Made by a program: the position numbers and the translations under genes
Source: Paracoccaceae bacterium
GTDB taxonomy: Bacteria; Pseudomonadota; Alphaproteobacteria; Rhodobacterales; Rhodobacteraceae
Length of the DNA: 64,000 bases
Direction of reading: 5' to 3'
Assembly: GCA_024636555.1 (NCBI GenBank)
Contig: JAGXGW010000056.1
Location: 54,849 to 118,848 of the forward strand
Notes under the pieces: generated by a model
The model's database searches: none
The model's input: only the letters and a program-made list of their open reading frames with translations
What the model was told of the DNA's origin: nothing
Shown: positions 53,790-63,900 of the stretch, piece by piece
Layout: every line of letters starts with the position of its first letter
Position numbering within the stretch: position 1 is the stretch's first letter

Positions 53790-54524
53790 GTGAGCGTCAC
53801 GACATGGATGGGTCTGTTGCGATCCTTGGTGATCTATCACAATCCGGTGAGGAGCAGGCCGCTGCGCCGGTTCTACCGCGATCTGCTGCGACCGGGTGAT
53901 CTGGCTTTCGACATCGGCGCGCATGTCGGAAACCGTGCAAGGGCGATGCGCGCAGCAGGCGCGCGTGTGGTGGCGCTGGAGCCGCAAGCGCCTTTCTCCG
54001 CCTTCCTGCGCCTGACCCTGCCGCGCGATATCCGGCTGGTCGAAGCCGCCGCTGGCGGTGCCGAAACCGTGGCGAAGATGGCCGTATCCTCCCGCCATCC
54101 GACCGTCTCGTCGCTCAAAACAGGTTTCGCCGAAGAGGCAGGCGCCGCCCCCGGTTTCGAGCATGTCCGCTGGGATAGCGCGCAGCAGGTGCAGGTCACA
54201 ACGCTGGACAGGCTGATCGCGCAGGAGGGTCTGCCGCGTTACGTGAAGATCGACGTTGAAGGCTACGAGCTGGAGGTTCTGTCCGGTCTCAGCCAGCCGG
54301 TTGCGTTCATTTCCGTGGAATACTTGCCCGGCCTGCCGGATCTGACTCTGTCGGTGATCGACCGCCTTCTGGAGCTGGGGGACTACCGCTTCAACCCCGT
54401 GCGCGGCGAAGCGGGAGCGTTCCTGTGGGACACCTGGCGCGACGCCGATGCTACAAAAGCGTGGCTGACAGGCCTGCCGCCCGACTCAACCTCGGGTGAT
54501 CTTTACGCGCGCCTGTCGGACTGA
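53790..54524 (+). CDS. FkbM-family methyltransferase
   Basis: A 244-residue protein with the FkbM pattern: RDLLRPGDLAFDIGAHVGNR near residue 33, VVALEPQAPF near residue 60, and the C-terminal YVKIDVEGYELEVLSGLS near residue 150. FkbM enzymes O-methylate sugars and polyketides. I start at GTG 53790, behind AAGAGGA; an ATG 30 bases earlier lacks an SD. It lies on the opposite strand inside the GTP-cyclohydrolase/glycosyltransferase cluster, and its end overlaps the phosphatase gene by 22 bases. Confidence 0.83.
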   Translation: MSVTTWMGLLRSLVIYHNPVRSRPLRRFYRDLLRPGDLAFDIGAHVGNRARAMRAAGARVVALEPQAPFSAFLRLTLPRDIRLVEAAAGGAETVAKMAVSSRHPTVSSLKTGFAEEAGAAPGFEHVRWDSAQQVQVTTLDRLIAQEGLPRYVKIDVEGYELEVLSGLSQPVAFISVEYLPGLPDLTLSVIDRLLELGDYRFNPVRGEAGAFLWDTWRDADATKAWLTGLPPDSTSGDLYARLSD

Positions 54525-55345
54525 TCTGACTGGCCGGGCTGGCCGGGCTGAGCGCACAGCAATCCGGCAAATGCGTCGAACAATGCGGGCGTGGCCGTGA
54601 GCACGGTGCCTGACCGCTCGGGGTGGTCGCCCTGATCCATAGCCGCCGTACGCGCTCCGGCCTCCCGCAGGATCACAAGCCCCGCCGCGATATCCCATGG
54701 CCGCAAACGGCGCTCCCAGAAGCCGTCAAGCCGTCCGGCCGCCACATAGGCAAGATCGAGCGCCGCCGCGCCCATCCGCCTGACGCCTGCACAATGCGGC
54801 ATGAGGCGGGCGATATCGGCGGCGTGATCGTCGATATGATCCATCCCGCCAAACGGAATACCCGTGCCGAACAAGGCCGCAGACAAATTGTCCGTCTTGG
54901 CCACACTGATCGGAACGCCATTGAGATGCGCGCCCGCGCCCAGACGGGCCGAGAAGGTCTCTGCCTTGACCGGATCGTGGACCACGCCGATGCGTCGCTG
55001 GCCATCCACCTCCAGCGCGATGGAAACGGCCCAATGCGGAATGCCGCGCAAGAAATTCGTGGTCCCGTCCAACGGGTCCACGATCCAACGGCGATGGGTA
55101 GACACCGCCTCGCCCGTCTCTTCGCCCAGCCAGCCATCGGTGGGCCGCGCCCCCAGCAGGATGCCGCGCAAACAGGTTTCCGCCTCGACATCCGCTTGCG
55201 ACAGGAAATCCCCGGCGCGTTTTGTGGTCACTGTGAGGTTACTTCGCGCGGCCCAGTGCTGCATCAGCACGCCTCCGGCCTCGGTTGCCGCCTGCAACGC
55301 AAAGGCCAGATCGGCTGCGTCTTGCTCTTGCGTGGCTATCCTCAT
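54503..55345 (-). CDS. Inositol-monophosphatase-family phosphatase
   Basis: A 280-residue Mg-dependent phosphatase with WLGEETGE near residue 70, the metal site WIVDPLDGTTNFLRGIPHWA near residue 85, and the C-terminal RPWDIAAGLVILREAGA near residue 210. Members act on inositol phosphate, fructose-1,6-bisphosphate or 3'-phosphoadenosine phosphate. Overlap with the glycosyltransferase gene (ATGA) suggests a sugar- or polyol-phosphate substrate linked to glycosylation. The tail is Gln/Ser/Asp-rich (GQPGQSDQSD). Confidence 0.87.
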   Translation of the reverse strand: MRIATQEQDAADLAFALQAATEAGGVLMQHWAARSNLTVTTKRAGDFLSQADVEAETCLRGILLGARPTDGWLGEETGEAVSTHRRWIVDPLDGTTNFLRGIPHWAVSIALEVDGQRRIGVVHDPVKAETFSARLGAGAHLNGVPISVAKTDNLSAALFGTGIPFGGMDHIDDHAADIARLMPHCAGVRRMGAAALDLAYVAAGRLDGFWERRLRPWDIAAGLVILREAGARTAAMDQGDHPERSGTVLTATPALFDAFAGLLCAQPGQPGQSDQSDRRA

Positions 55346-56409
55346 TTCGTTGCCCCCGCTGCCGCATCCAGCGCCTCTCCGGCGATGCGGGCCGTTTCCG
55401 CCCAGCTTGCCAGCTTCGATCCAAAAGCGGCGGCGGCTTGCGCCATTGCCTCGCACTTTGCAGGCTCCGACAGAAGGGCACGGAGAGCACCGGCAAAAGC
55501 CGCAGGATCATCGCGCGCCACCAGAAGGCCCGCCTCGGACGGAACAGTGTCGGCGACAGCCCCGGTGCGGCAGGACACAATCGGCAGGCCGTTCACCAAA
55601 GCCTCGTTGAAGACGATGCCATAGCCCTCGTAGCGGGTCGCCAGAGCAAAGAGGCTGGCCTCACCGTAAAGCCGCGCCAGTTCCTCAGCCGACACGCGGC
55701 CTGCAAGATTGATACGTTTTTCCAGTCCAAGCCGGTCGATCTGCTGTTGCAGCGCCTCGGCATGTCCCGTCTCCCAGGGGTTGCCCACGATGCTGGCAGA
55801 CCAGTCCAGATCGGCAATCCGCGCCAGCGCGTCGATCAGAACGTCATGGCCCTTGCGGGGATGCAGAATACCGACCGACAGGATCAGCGGCGGTGTCTGT
55901 TTCTGCGGGGAGGGGTCAACGCCATCGCCGTGCGGCTGCGCGATCCCCGGTCTGGCGATGTGGATACGCTCCGATGGCACGCCGTAGCGTTCCGTCAGAA
56001 TGGCCCCTGTATGCGGGCTGGGCACGATCACTTGCGCGGCATAGCGCAGGTTGTTCTTCTCGGTCTCGAAAAGCTGGCTCTGTTGCGCCTCTGGCAAACC
56101 ACTTTCCAGTGCCAGCGGATGATGGACAAGCGCGACAATCGGGGCGCGAATTGCGGCAACACCTTCCGTCTCCAAGGCACCGAACGCCAGACCATCAATG
56201 ATCACCGGGCAATCATCCGGCAGCTCCCGCAACTGGGTCAGGGCATCGGCCATCCCGGCCCTGTCCGGAAAGGGGAAGCCCTCCGCCAAACGGATCAGAC
56301 GCATCTCGCGCCCGGCCAACCGGAGTTCCTCCAGCACGCGCAGGTCATAGATGTATCCACCCGTCATGGTGGTGATATCGCCGGGAACGGCCAAAGCTGC
56401 GGGGATCAT
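55342..56409 (-). CDS. GT4-family glycosyltransferase
   Basis: A 355-residue GT-B enzyme. The N-terminal half holds TMTGGYIYDLRVLEELRLAG, and the C-terminal donor domain includes ILSVGILHPRKGHDVLIDAL near residue 185 and the E-x7-E motif in RYEGYGIVFNEALVNGLPIV near residue 270. It transfers a sugar from a nucleotide donor with retention. Acceptor unknown; its coupling to the phosphatase gene and nearness to the GTP cyclohydrolase II operon are the only clues. Confidence 0.87.
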   Translation of the reverse strand: MIPAALAVPGDITTMTGGYIYDLRVLEELRLAGREMRLIRLAEGFPFPDRAGMADALTQLRELPDDCPVIIDGLAFGALETEGVAAIRAPIVALVHHPLALESGLPEAQQSQLFETEKNNLRYAAQVIVPSPHTGAILTERYGVPSERIHIARPGIAQPHGDGVDPSPQKQTPPLILSVGILHPRKGHDVLIDALARIADLDWSASIVGNPWETGHAEALQQQIDRLGLEKRINLAGRVSAEELARLYGEASLFALATRYEGYGIVFNEALVNGLPIVSCRTGAVADTVPSEAGLLVARDDPAAFAGALRALLSEPAKCEAMAQAAAAFGSKLASWAETARIAGEALDAAAGATK

Positions 56410-56837
56410 GAAATGCCTTTACCAAAGCGGGACTGCATAGGCAGGCCCATATCACAGCGCGTCTGCGTACGCATGCGAAGCTTAGAGCCAACCCCGCCTC
56501 TGACAAGGATGCCCCCGGCCCGCACACGTATCTTGTGGGTGATCGGGGTAGGTGCGTGAGGGGATCTGCAGCGGATCGGGGAACCAACGGCACGTTCGCG
56601 CGCTGATACTCAACCAGATATCCATGTTATCGGCATCCGCGCCAGGGCTTTCATGCTTCCGTAGCGGGACAAGATATCGCCCTTAAAGCCTTGTGTTCGC
56701 GTGATACTTTGGTGTCAGGCTTGTCAGCAACGCCGGTTTGTCATAAATCTGTTACAAATCTCGCTTGGTCCGGCGGTTGTCATGGCCACATAGCTCCGCG
56801 ACAGCGCCGAAATCCCAGACCAGAAAGCCACGCCATC
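56410..56837. promoter_or_regulatory. Divergent region between the GT4 and Na/Pi transporter genes
   Basis: This gene-free stretch of 428 bases contains a Pho box at 56738, with the half-site-like GTGTCAG and TTGTCAG at 56712 and 56721 before it. I see no convincing small gene. Possible promoter elements for the GT4 gene are not clear. Confidence 0.6.
56738..56755 (+). promoter_or_regulatory. Pho box (PhoB-binding site)
   Basis: TTGTCATAAATCTGTTAC matches the alphaproteobacterial Pho box CTGTCATAAATCTGTCAC at 16 of 18 positions, with half-sites 11 bases apart. It lies 82 bases before the Na/Pi cotransporter start, where PhoB activation is expected. Confidence 0.78.
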
Positions 56838-58487
56838 ATGCTCATGTTTGTCTTCAGTATCGCAGGAGCAGCCGCCCTTCTGATCTACGCTGTCAGGATG
56901 GTCCGCACCGGTGTGGAGCGCGCGTTCGCCATCCAATTGCGCCGCTGGCTCCGGGCCTCGGCGCGCAACCGCAGCGTGGCGGCGGGCAGCGGCGCTCTTG
57001 TCGCCCTGCTGATGCAAAGCGCCACGGCAGTTGCCGTGCTCGCGGCAGGCTTCATCACGGCAGGCTCGATCTCCGGCAGCGTCGGCCTTGCGATGCTGCT
57101 TGGCGCGGATGTCGGCTCGGCGCTCGTGGTGCAGGCGCTTGTACTGCGGCCCGAATGGCTGGCGCCGCTGCTGCTGTTCTTCGGTGTCGCAACCTTTCTG
57201 CGGTCCGAGGCCAAGCCCGGTCGTCAGGTTGGACGTATCCTTGTCGGTCTGGCTCTGATCTTCGTGGCGCTGGACATGATCGCGCAGGCAAGCGGTCCTT
57301 TGCGCGACCATAACGGTATGGCCGCTGCCGCTGCCTACCTGCGCGGTGATCCGGTCACGGCGTTTGTGATCGGGGCTGTGCTGACATGGTTGATCCATTC
57401 GTCCGTTGCGTCGATCCTGTTGCTGATGATCATCGCGGGACAAGGCCTCATGCCGCCTCAAACGGCGCTGGCCATGGTGCTGGGTGCCAATCTTGGCGGC
57501 AGTCTGATCGCCGTGGGGCTGACCCTTGGCGCGGATCCCGAGGCACGACGCATGGTCTGGGCAAATGTGTTCCTGAGGGGCGGAGGGGCCGCCGCGGGTC
57601 TCAGCCTGATGACCTTCCTTGCAACAGATATGGTATGGCTTGGATCAACGCCCGAGGCGCAGGTGATCAACCTGCACCTGCTGTTCAACATCGGGGTCGC
57701 GCTTGTCGGATTGCCGCTTGTGCCGCTGCTGCTGAAAGCGCTGGCCCTCGTCTTGCCCACACCCGCGCCGGCCGGCCCGCTGAACGAACGCGCGGCGGTG
57801 CTTGATCCGCAATCGCTTGCCGATCCGGAGCGCGCCCTTGCCTGCGCCACCCGCGAGATATTGCATATGGGCGAGACCGTAGAGGCGATGCTGCGCCCGA
57901 CGATGAAGCTCTTTTCCCAGTGGGATCAGAACATTGCCACCGGAATCGCCGATGCGGAAATGCGGCTGGACAAGATGAATCTGGAGGTCAAAGCCTATCT
58001 GGCGCAAGTCGTGCAGCCGGAAGACGATACCGATATCGGACGGCGTGTCGCCGAACTGGTGGAACAGGCGGCGCATTTCGAGGCTGCCGGAGACGCGATC
58101 GCGCGGATGACATTCGGATTGGCCCGCAAGATGCGGTCCGAAGACCTGTCGTTCTCGCCGGACGGCCAGCGCGAACTGGCGGATTTCCACGATATGGTTC
58201 TGACCAATGCACAGGCGGCGCTGCATGTTCAGATGACCCGCAACCCCGAGGCTGCCCGCGCGCTGGTCGCGGAAAAGGAATGGGCGCGGCATCTGGAGCA
58301 AAAGCTGCACCGCACGCACCTGACGCGGCTTCAGGAGGCGAATGCCGACAGCATTGCAACCTCCAGCCTGCATCAGGAAACCCTGCGCGAACTCAAGCAG
58401 ATCAACACCTGTTTCATCATGGTCGCCTACCCGATCCTGACCGAAAGCGGCGACCTGCTGAAGACGCGGCTGAAACATACCGGATAG
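56838..58487 (+). CDS. Na/Pi cotransporter-family protein with PhoU-like C-terminus
   Basis: A 549-residue protein with two NaPi_cotrans (PF02690-type) repeats, seen as VALLMQSATAVAVLAAGFIT near residue 55 and LTWLIHSSVASILLLMIIAG near residue 180; the Q-S-A-T and H-S-S-V elements form the transport core. From about residue 340 a soluble PhoU-like helical region follows (EMRLDKMNLEVKAYLAQVV, EQAAHFEAAGDAIARM). It probably takes up phosphate with sodium. The Pho box upstream supports this. The upstream in-frame extension has no start signal. Confidence 0.9.
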   Translation: MLMFVFSIAGAAALLIYAVRMVRTGVERAFAIQLRRWLRASARNRSVAAGSGALVALLMQSATAVAVLAAGFITAGSISGSVGLAMLLGADVGSALVVQALVLRPEWLAPLLLFFGVATFLRSEAKPGRQVGRILVGLALIFVALDMIAQASGPLRDHNGMAAAAAYLRGDPVTAFVIGAVLTWLIHSSVASILLLMIIAGQGLMPPQTALAMVLGANLGGSLIAVGLTLGADPEARRMVWANVFLRGGGAAAGLSLMTFLATDMVWLGSTPEAQVINLHLLFNIGVALVGLPLVPLLLKALALVLPTPAPAGPLNERAAVLDPQSLADPERALACATREILHMGETVEAMLRPTMKLFSQWDQNIATGIADAEMRLDKMNLEVKAYLAQVVQPEDDTDIGRRVAELVEQAAHFEAAGDAIARMTFGLARKMRSEDLSFSPDGQRELADFHDMVLTNAQAALHVQMTRNPEAARALVAEKEWARHLEQKLHRTHLTRLQEANADSIATSSLHQETLRELKQINTCFIMVAYPILTESGDLLKTRLKHTG

Positions 58488-58673
58488 TGCCTGACGGGCG
58501 AACAAAGGCAGTCAGAACGGCCTGACACAGTCTGCGGCGCAAGCTGTCACCATGTGGGCGCGGCCTTTGAAATTTCACTTTCATGCTTTTGCATGGCCAT
58601 CAAGCTGCCCCCTTTTACCCGCAAGTCTTACCTCGGGTTCAGGTGATCCTGTGTGTTGGTAAAGGGTGCAAGC

Positions 58674-60734
58674 ATGACAATTTCAGCAGCGGAACAGTAT
58701 CTGATCGAGTTGCTCAACCGGGCCAGACTTGATCCGCTCGCCGAGGCCAGCCGCTATGGCATCGATCTGAACGCCAACCTCGCCGCAGGAACCATCACGG
58801 CAACCCAGAAACAGGTTCTAGCGCCCAACACCCTTCTTGAATCGGCAGCGCAGGCCCATTCGGAATGGTTGCTTGCCACGAACAGCTTCAGCCATACGGG
58901 GGAGAACGGCACTACCGTCAAACAGCGCATCCTGGATAGCGGTTACACGCTCAGCGGCACTTGGAGCGTTGGCGAGAACCTAGCCTTTTCGGCCTCGACT
59001 GCGCCCATAGATCTGAACCAGGCAATCGCCCAGCATCACAAAGGCCTTTTCCTGAGCGAAGGACACCGCCTCAACATCATGAAAGAGAGCTTCCGCGAGG
59101 TCGGTGTGGCGCAGGTGGCCGGTCCGTTTACGTGGAACGGCACAAACTATAACTACGCATCCATGCTGACCGAGAACTTCGCCTCGTCCGGCGTGCCGGT
59201 CTTCATTACGGGCGTGTTCTATTCCGATCGTGACAGCGATGCTTTCTACTCGATCGGCGAGGGGGTTTCCGGGCAGGTCGCCCATGACGGCAGGGCCGTC
59301 GCAGCTGCGGCAGCTGGCGGTTATGCGCTGGCGGTCGATCGTGCCAGCGCGGTCATGGTGACAGTCGAAAGCGAAGGGTCATCAGGTGTAATCTCGGTGG
59401 ATACCTCCGGCGGAAATGCCAAGCTTGATGTGGTTGACGGCGTCCGGATCCTGACATCGGTGAATACGCGCCTGGTATCCGGCTTCCATGATGCGCGGCT
59501 TCTGGGCGTTGCCGATCTGTCCCTGACCGGCACGACATCGGACGACCGCCTGACCGGAAACAGCGGCAACAATCGTCTTGTCGGAGGCGGCGGTGATGAT
59601 CTGCTTTACGGCGGAGCAGGAAGTGACACGCTGTTCGGCGGGATCGGCGCGGACCAGCTTTTCGGTGGCGATGGCAATGACATGCTGGTCGGCTATGACG
59701 GAGCTGACAGCCTGTTCGGCGGCGGCGGGAATGACACATTGATGGGCGGACAGGGGTTTGATGTTCTGGACGGCGGGGACGGCAGCGACCTCTATATGAT
59801 CGACGATCAGGACAGTATCAACGACACCGGCGGCTGGGGTTTTGACCGCGCGCAAATCCGCGATGCGTCGGGGCTGCACATCATTGTTGGAGAGTGGCGC
59901 GGCGTGGACCGTGTGTCCGGCTTCACCGGCGACGACACGATTGACGCAACGGGAGCGACCGCCGCCCAAACCCTGCAGGGTGGAGGTGGCAATGACGTGC
60001 TGAGCGGCGGCAGCGGCGATGACCGGCTTTTTGGCGGAAACGGGAATGACCTGATCCACGGAGCCGATGAGAATGACATTCTGATCGGGGCTGCCGGAGA
60101 TGATACGCTCCATGGCGGTGCCGGAAACGACACGCTTGTCGGCGGGCAAGGCAGTAATGTGCTGGACGGTGGCGAGGGCAACGATCTCTACATGATCACC
60201 AGTCAGGACCATATCGCAGACACCGGCACAGCGCCGGGCAATTTCGACCGTGCCCAGATCAGCGTGGCCGCGGGCCTGTCTCTATCGGTGGGGGCGTGGG
60301 CCGGTGTTGAGCGCGTGTCCGGTTTCAGCGGAAACGACACGATCGACGCAACAGGTGCGACCGCTGACCAGCAGTTGCTCGGGGGTCATGGCGACGATGT
60401 CCTGATCGGTGGCAGCGGCGATGACCAGCTTTATGGTGGCGCGGGCAATGACCGGCTGATCGGCGGGTCGGGCAATGACTATCTGGTTGGTGGCCCCGGC
60501 GCGGATACATTCGTCTTCACCGAAGGGTTCGGCCGCGACGTCGTGCGGGACTTTGCACGGGGGACCGATCTGATCGAGATCGCCGGGCACGCCGCGATGC
60601 ATGATTTCGATGCTCTTTTGATCACGCAATTCAACAACATAGCCGTCATCCGCGCGCATGACACGGCAGATGAAATATTACTGGTCAACATCCAGTCTTC
60701 CAGCCTGACAGCCGATGACTTCGTGTTTGTCTGA
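58674..60734 (+). CDS. RTX-repeat protein with N-terminal CAP (SCP/PR-1) domain
   Basis: The 686-residue product lacks an N-terminal signal. Residues 1-175 form a CAP domain: ISAAEQYLIELLNRARLDPL, AQAHSEWLLATNSFSHTGEN, SVGENLAFS and FLSEGHRLNIMKESFREVGV. From about residue 280 on come many GGxGxDxLxGG calcium-binding nonapeptides in three blocks, separated by two copies of a module around DLYMI...FDRAQI...DTIDATGATA. The C-terminus ends in a type I secretion signal-like tail (DDFVFV). It should be exported by a type I system not encoded here. Confidence 0.87.
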   Translation: MTISAAEQYLIELLNRARLDPLAEASRYGIDLNANLAAGTITATQKQVLAPNTLLESAAQAHSEWLLATNSFSHTGENGTTVKQRILDSGYTLSGTWSVGENLAFSASTAPIDLNQAIAQHHKGLFLSEGHRLNIMKESFREVGVAQVAGPFTWNGTNYNYASMLTENFASSGVPVFITGVFYSDRDSDAFYSIGEGVSGQVAHDGRAVAAAAAGGYALAVDRASAVMVTVESEGSSGVISVDTSGGNAKLDVVDGVRILTSVNTRLVSGFHDARLLGVADLSLTGTTSDDRLTGNSGNNRLVGGGGDDLLYGGAGSDTLFGGIGADQLFGGDGNDMLVGYDGADSLFGGGGNDTLMGGQGFDVLDGGDGSDLYMIDDQDSINDTGGWGFDRAQIRDASGLHIIVGEWRGVDRVSGFTGDDTIDATGATAAQTLQGGGGNDVLSGGSGDDRLFGGNGNDLIHGADENDILIGAAGDDTLHGGAGNDTLVGGQGSNVLDGGEGNDLYMITSQDHIADTGTAPGNFDRAQISVAAGLSLSVGAWAGVERVSGFSGNDTIDATGATADQQLLGGHGDDVLIGGSGDDQLYGGAGNDRLIGGSGNDYLVGGPGADTFVFTEGFGRDVVRDFARGTDLIEIAGHAAMHDFDALLITQFNNIAVIRAHDTADEILLVNIQSSSLTADDFVFV
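59763..60390 (+). repeat. Two copies of the LDGG...DATGATA module in the first RTX gene
   Basis: Units starting at 59763 and 60159 encode LDGG-D/E-G-S/N-DLYMI, a FDRAQI segment, VDRVSGF or VERVSGF, and DTIDATGATA, each then followed by GGxGxD repeats. Two further copies occur in the next gene (63405, 63801). Confidence 0.8.
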
Positions 60735-60796
60735 CACGAAATGACACCGGATTCCGCCTGACGAAAGTGCGCAATCAGCAACTTTAGACGTTGCGC

Positions 60797-60821
60797 CCAC
60801 GATAAACCCGTGGTTACTTTT
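60797..60821 (+). terminator. Possible weak terminator after the first RTX gene
   Basis: CCACG and CGTGG arms around ATAAACC, followed by TTACTTTT, 63 bases after the stop. The stem is only 5 bp. Confidence 0.3.
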
Positions 60822-60908
60822 CACGTGGAACAGGGCCTTTGTCTTGCCCTGATCCTTGCCGGTCTAGTATGATCGCGCGTGTATAGTGTGTTTCAGGGGT
60901 ATTTCAGT

Positions 60909-63900
60909 ATGACAACTTACAGTTTCCGTGTTCTCCAAATAGTTGATCAATACAATCCTATTACGGATGATTACGACATTCTGGACGCGCGCACGGTCGA
61001 CGGCAGTCTGGCGTTGGTCGGTAACGAAAGCCTTATTCCCTACATTCCGATCCCCGATATTTTCGACGAGGACGAAGTCGAAATTGCGATAGATGGAAGT
61101 ATCATCGGGTCACTGATCGTTGACGGCGAGTTTATTGACGGCCAGAGCGCTTCAACATCGCTGAGCAGTTTTAGCTGGACGCTCGACGGCGTGCAGCAAA
61201 GCACGACAATCCTTTTATTCAATCTTGAGGATCCGATCAGCGGTATTGAAATCAGTTATATATTCTTCGTCGGGGGCTCGCCCCTGCCGGAAATCAACTC
61301 GCTTGAAGAGTTGGGCGCCCTCGAAGCCACTCTGATCAGCTTTGGCACCACACTGCTGCACGATCCAGGCCCGGGCGATACTATCGACATGAGCGCGATC
61401 CCCGGTGTGACCGCGTCACAGGATGATTATATCCGTGTCGTCGAAAATCCGTTCTTCACGGAGTTCATTCCGGGCGGCGACGGATCCGATACAATTGATT
61501 TCACTGATTCCTACCAATCATATGTCTATCTGGATTACGCTGATGTCGCAGGCCCGATCAATGTAGGGATTGACGGCCCGGCAGCAACTGGTTCGATCGT
61601 CAAGCAGGGCATAGGCACTGACACCTTCATTGATCTGGGCAGCCAGCTTTCTGCGGGGTGGTTCAGCAGCACGGGTGGGTTGGCTATTGCCGGCACCACC
61701 GGAGACGACACTTTCACGGTATCACTCAGTGAGCAGTGGGTTGAGCTTGTCGGCGGCCCCGGTAACAACACGTTCAACCTTGATCTGTCCGATGTAGGGA
61801 TCGTGCGGGTCACCTACAACTACTTCGGCGGTCAAGGCCCGGCAAGCGGCATTGTCGTGGACCTCAACTCCGGCACGGTGTCTGACAACGGGTTCGGCGG
61901 CACGGACCAGCTCAATATCACGCCCGGGTCTGGCCGGATCGAAATCCAGGCTACGGGGCGCGCCGACAACATCATCGGCTCCGATGCCAGAGAGCGGTTC
62001 ATTCTGCTGGGTGGCGATGACACGCTGGACGGCGGCGGTGGCACCGACCTCGTGCGCTATGATCGCAATGGTATTTCGGGCGTCGATATCAATCTTGCCA
62101 CCGGTATTGGCACCGGCACCTATTTCGGCACGGCCTTCACGCACACGCTGTCGAACATCGAGCAGATCAGAGGCAGCCGCAGCGGCAACGATGCGTTGAC
62201 GGGCAATGCGGCAGACAACCTGATCAATGCTTACGGCGGTGACGATATCCTGCGTGGTGGGGCTGGAAACGACACGATTTTTGGTGGCTCGGGCTTTGAC
62301 ACGGTCATTATTGACGCGAACAGCTCCGAGATCATTGTCGCGGACTTCGGGAATATGTGGCAGATTTCGTCAAGTGATGGGGTCGACCTCATCAGCTATG
62401 ACGTCGAGCAATTCCAGTTCAATGACCTTACCGTGAGCGTTAATGACCTGAACAACCTAAATCCGACGGATGATGTGATCATCTTTGTCAACGATCCGGT
62501 GAACGGTGATTTCCACATTGCCAACGGCGGCAATGACACGCTCGATTTCAGTAACCTCTCCGATGGTTATGTCGATCTCCTCTACACTGGCCTTACTGGA
62601 CCGCTCCAGGTTGACATAGACGGTGCGACCAACACAGGCACGATCACAAAAGGCACGGCTGGCACCGATACGCTTATCGATGTAAATAACGTTCTTTCAT
62701 CTCTTGAACTGTTCACCGGCGGTTTGTTCATCCTAGGCACGAACTCTGGGGACACGTTCAACATCGCGCTGGACGGGGGCTTTATCGGTTTGCTGGGTGG
62801 TCGCGGCAATGACACCTACAACATCGACCTGACCAATTCCGGCGGCGTGCGCCTGGATTTCCGCACGGGCGGTGCTCAACAACTGGCCACGCAAGGGATG
62901 GTCATTGATGTCGCGTCAGGTGTCGTCTCCAATGATGGATTTGGCGGAACGGACCAGATCAACGTCACAGGCACGGGTATGGGCTACCTCGAAATCGGCG
63001 GTACTGCCTTTGCCGATACGATGGTCGGGTCTGATCGCAACGAGATCTTCATAACTTATGGCGGAAATGACAGCGTCGACGGTGGTGCCGGTCGTGACAT
63101 GATCCGTTATGACAGGGCGGGAATAAGCGCGGTCGACGTAAACCTGACGACGGGGACGGCCACCGGTTCCTATAACGGTGTCGCCTTCACTCAGACGCTG
63201 GTCAACATTCAAAGCCTTATCGGTAGCCGGGTCGGAAACGACACCCTCAGGGGCAGCGCAGAGGACAACTTCTTGCGGGCAAGGGGTGAAAACGTCCTGA
63301 TGTACGGGGAAGGCGGCAACGACACCCTTCATGGCCGGAATGGCAACGACACGCTCTTCGGCGGCGACGGGAATGACATGCTATACGGCGGCGCAGGCGC
63401 TGACCTGATGGATGGTGGTGAAGGGTCCGATACGTATTACGTGGATGCCTTTGACCAGATCGACGACACCGGCACAGCAGGCTTTGACCGCGCGCAGGTC
63501 ACTGACACGAATGGCATTAACCTGAACGTCGGCACCTGGACAGGCGTGAACCAGATCGTGGGCGGTTCGGGCAATGACACGATCAACGCCACAGGCGCGT
63601 CCGCAGCACAATCATTGCTGGGTGGCGATGGCGACGACAGCCTTCTCGGCAGCATCGGCAACGATACTTTGTTCGGTGGAGACGGAAATGACGTGCTCGA
63701 AGGGGGTGCCGGAAACGATCAGCTGATCGGCGGCGCCGGGAATGACACGCTTTACGGAGGCACCGGAAACGATACGCTGATCGGCGGCGCGGGCGCGAAC
63801 ACCCTCGATGGTGGCGAAGGATCGGACCTCTACATGATCCAGTCCGGCGATATGATCAACGATTCCGGCACCTCAGGATTTGACCGCGCGCAGATCAGCG

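Noticed and set aside
56712..56727. A second Pho box made of GTGTCAG and TTGTCAG
   Set aside because: The halves are 9 bases apart rather than 11 and lack the AT-rich centre; only the site at 56738 fits well.
59382..60212. Open frame antisense to the RTX repeats, rich in Val, Ile and Ala
   Set aside because: It is the complement of the glycine/aspartate repeat codons; no start signal and no independent domain.
59560..60480. Regular short repeats considered as a CRISPR array or minisatellite
   Set aside because: The period is 27 bases in frame and encodes GGxGxDxL nonapeptides; repeats are degenerate and there are no spacers.
60769..60796. Inverted repeat GCGCAA/TTGCGC as a terminator after the first RTX gene
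   Set aside because: Only a 6-bp stem with a 16-base loop and no T run.
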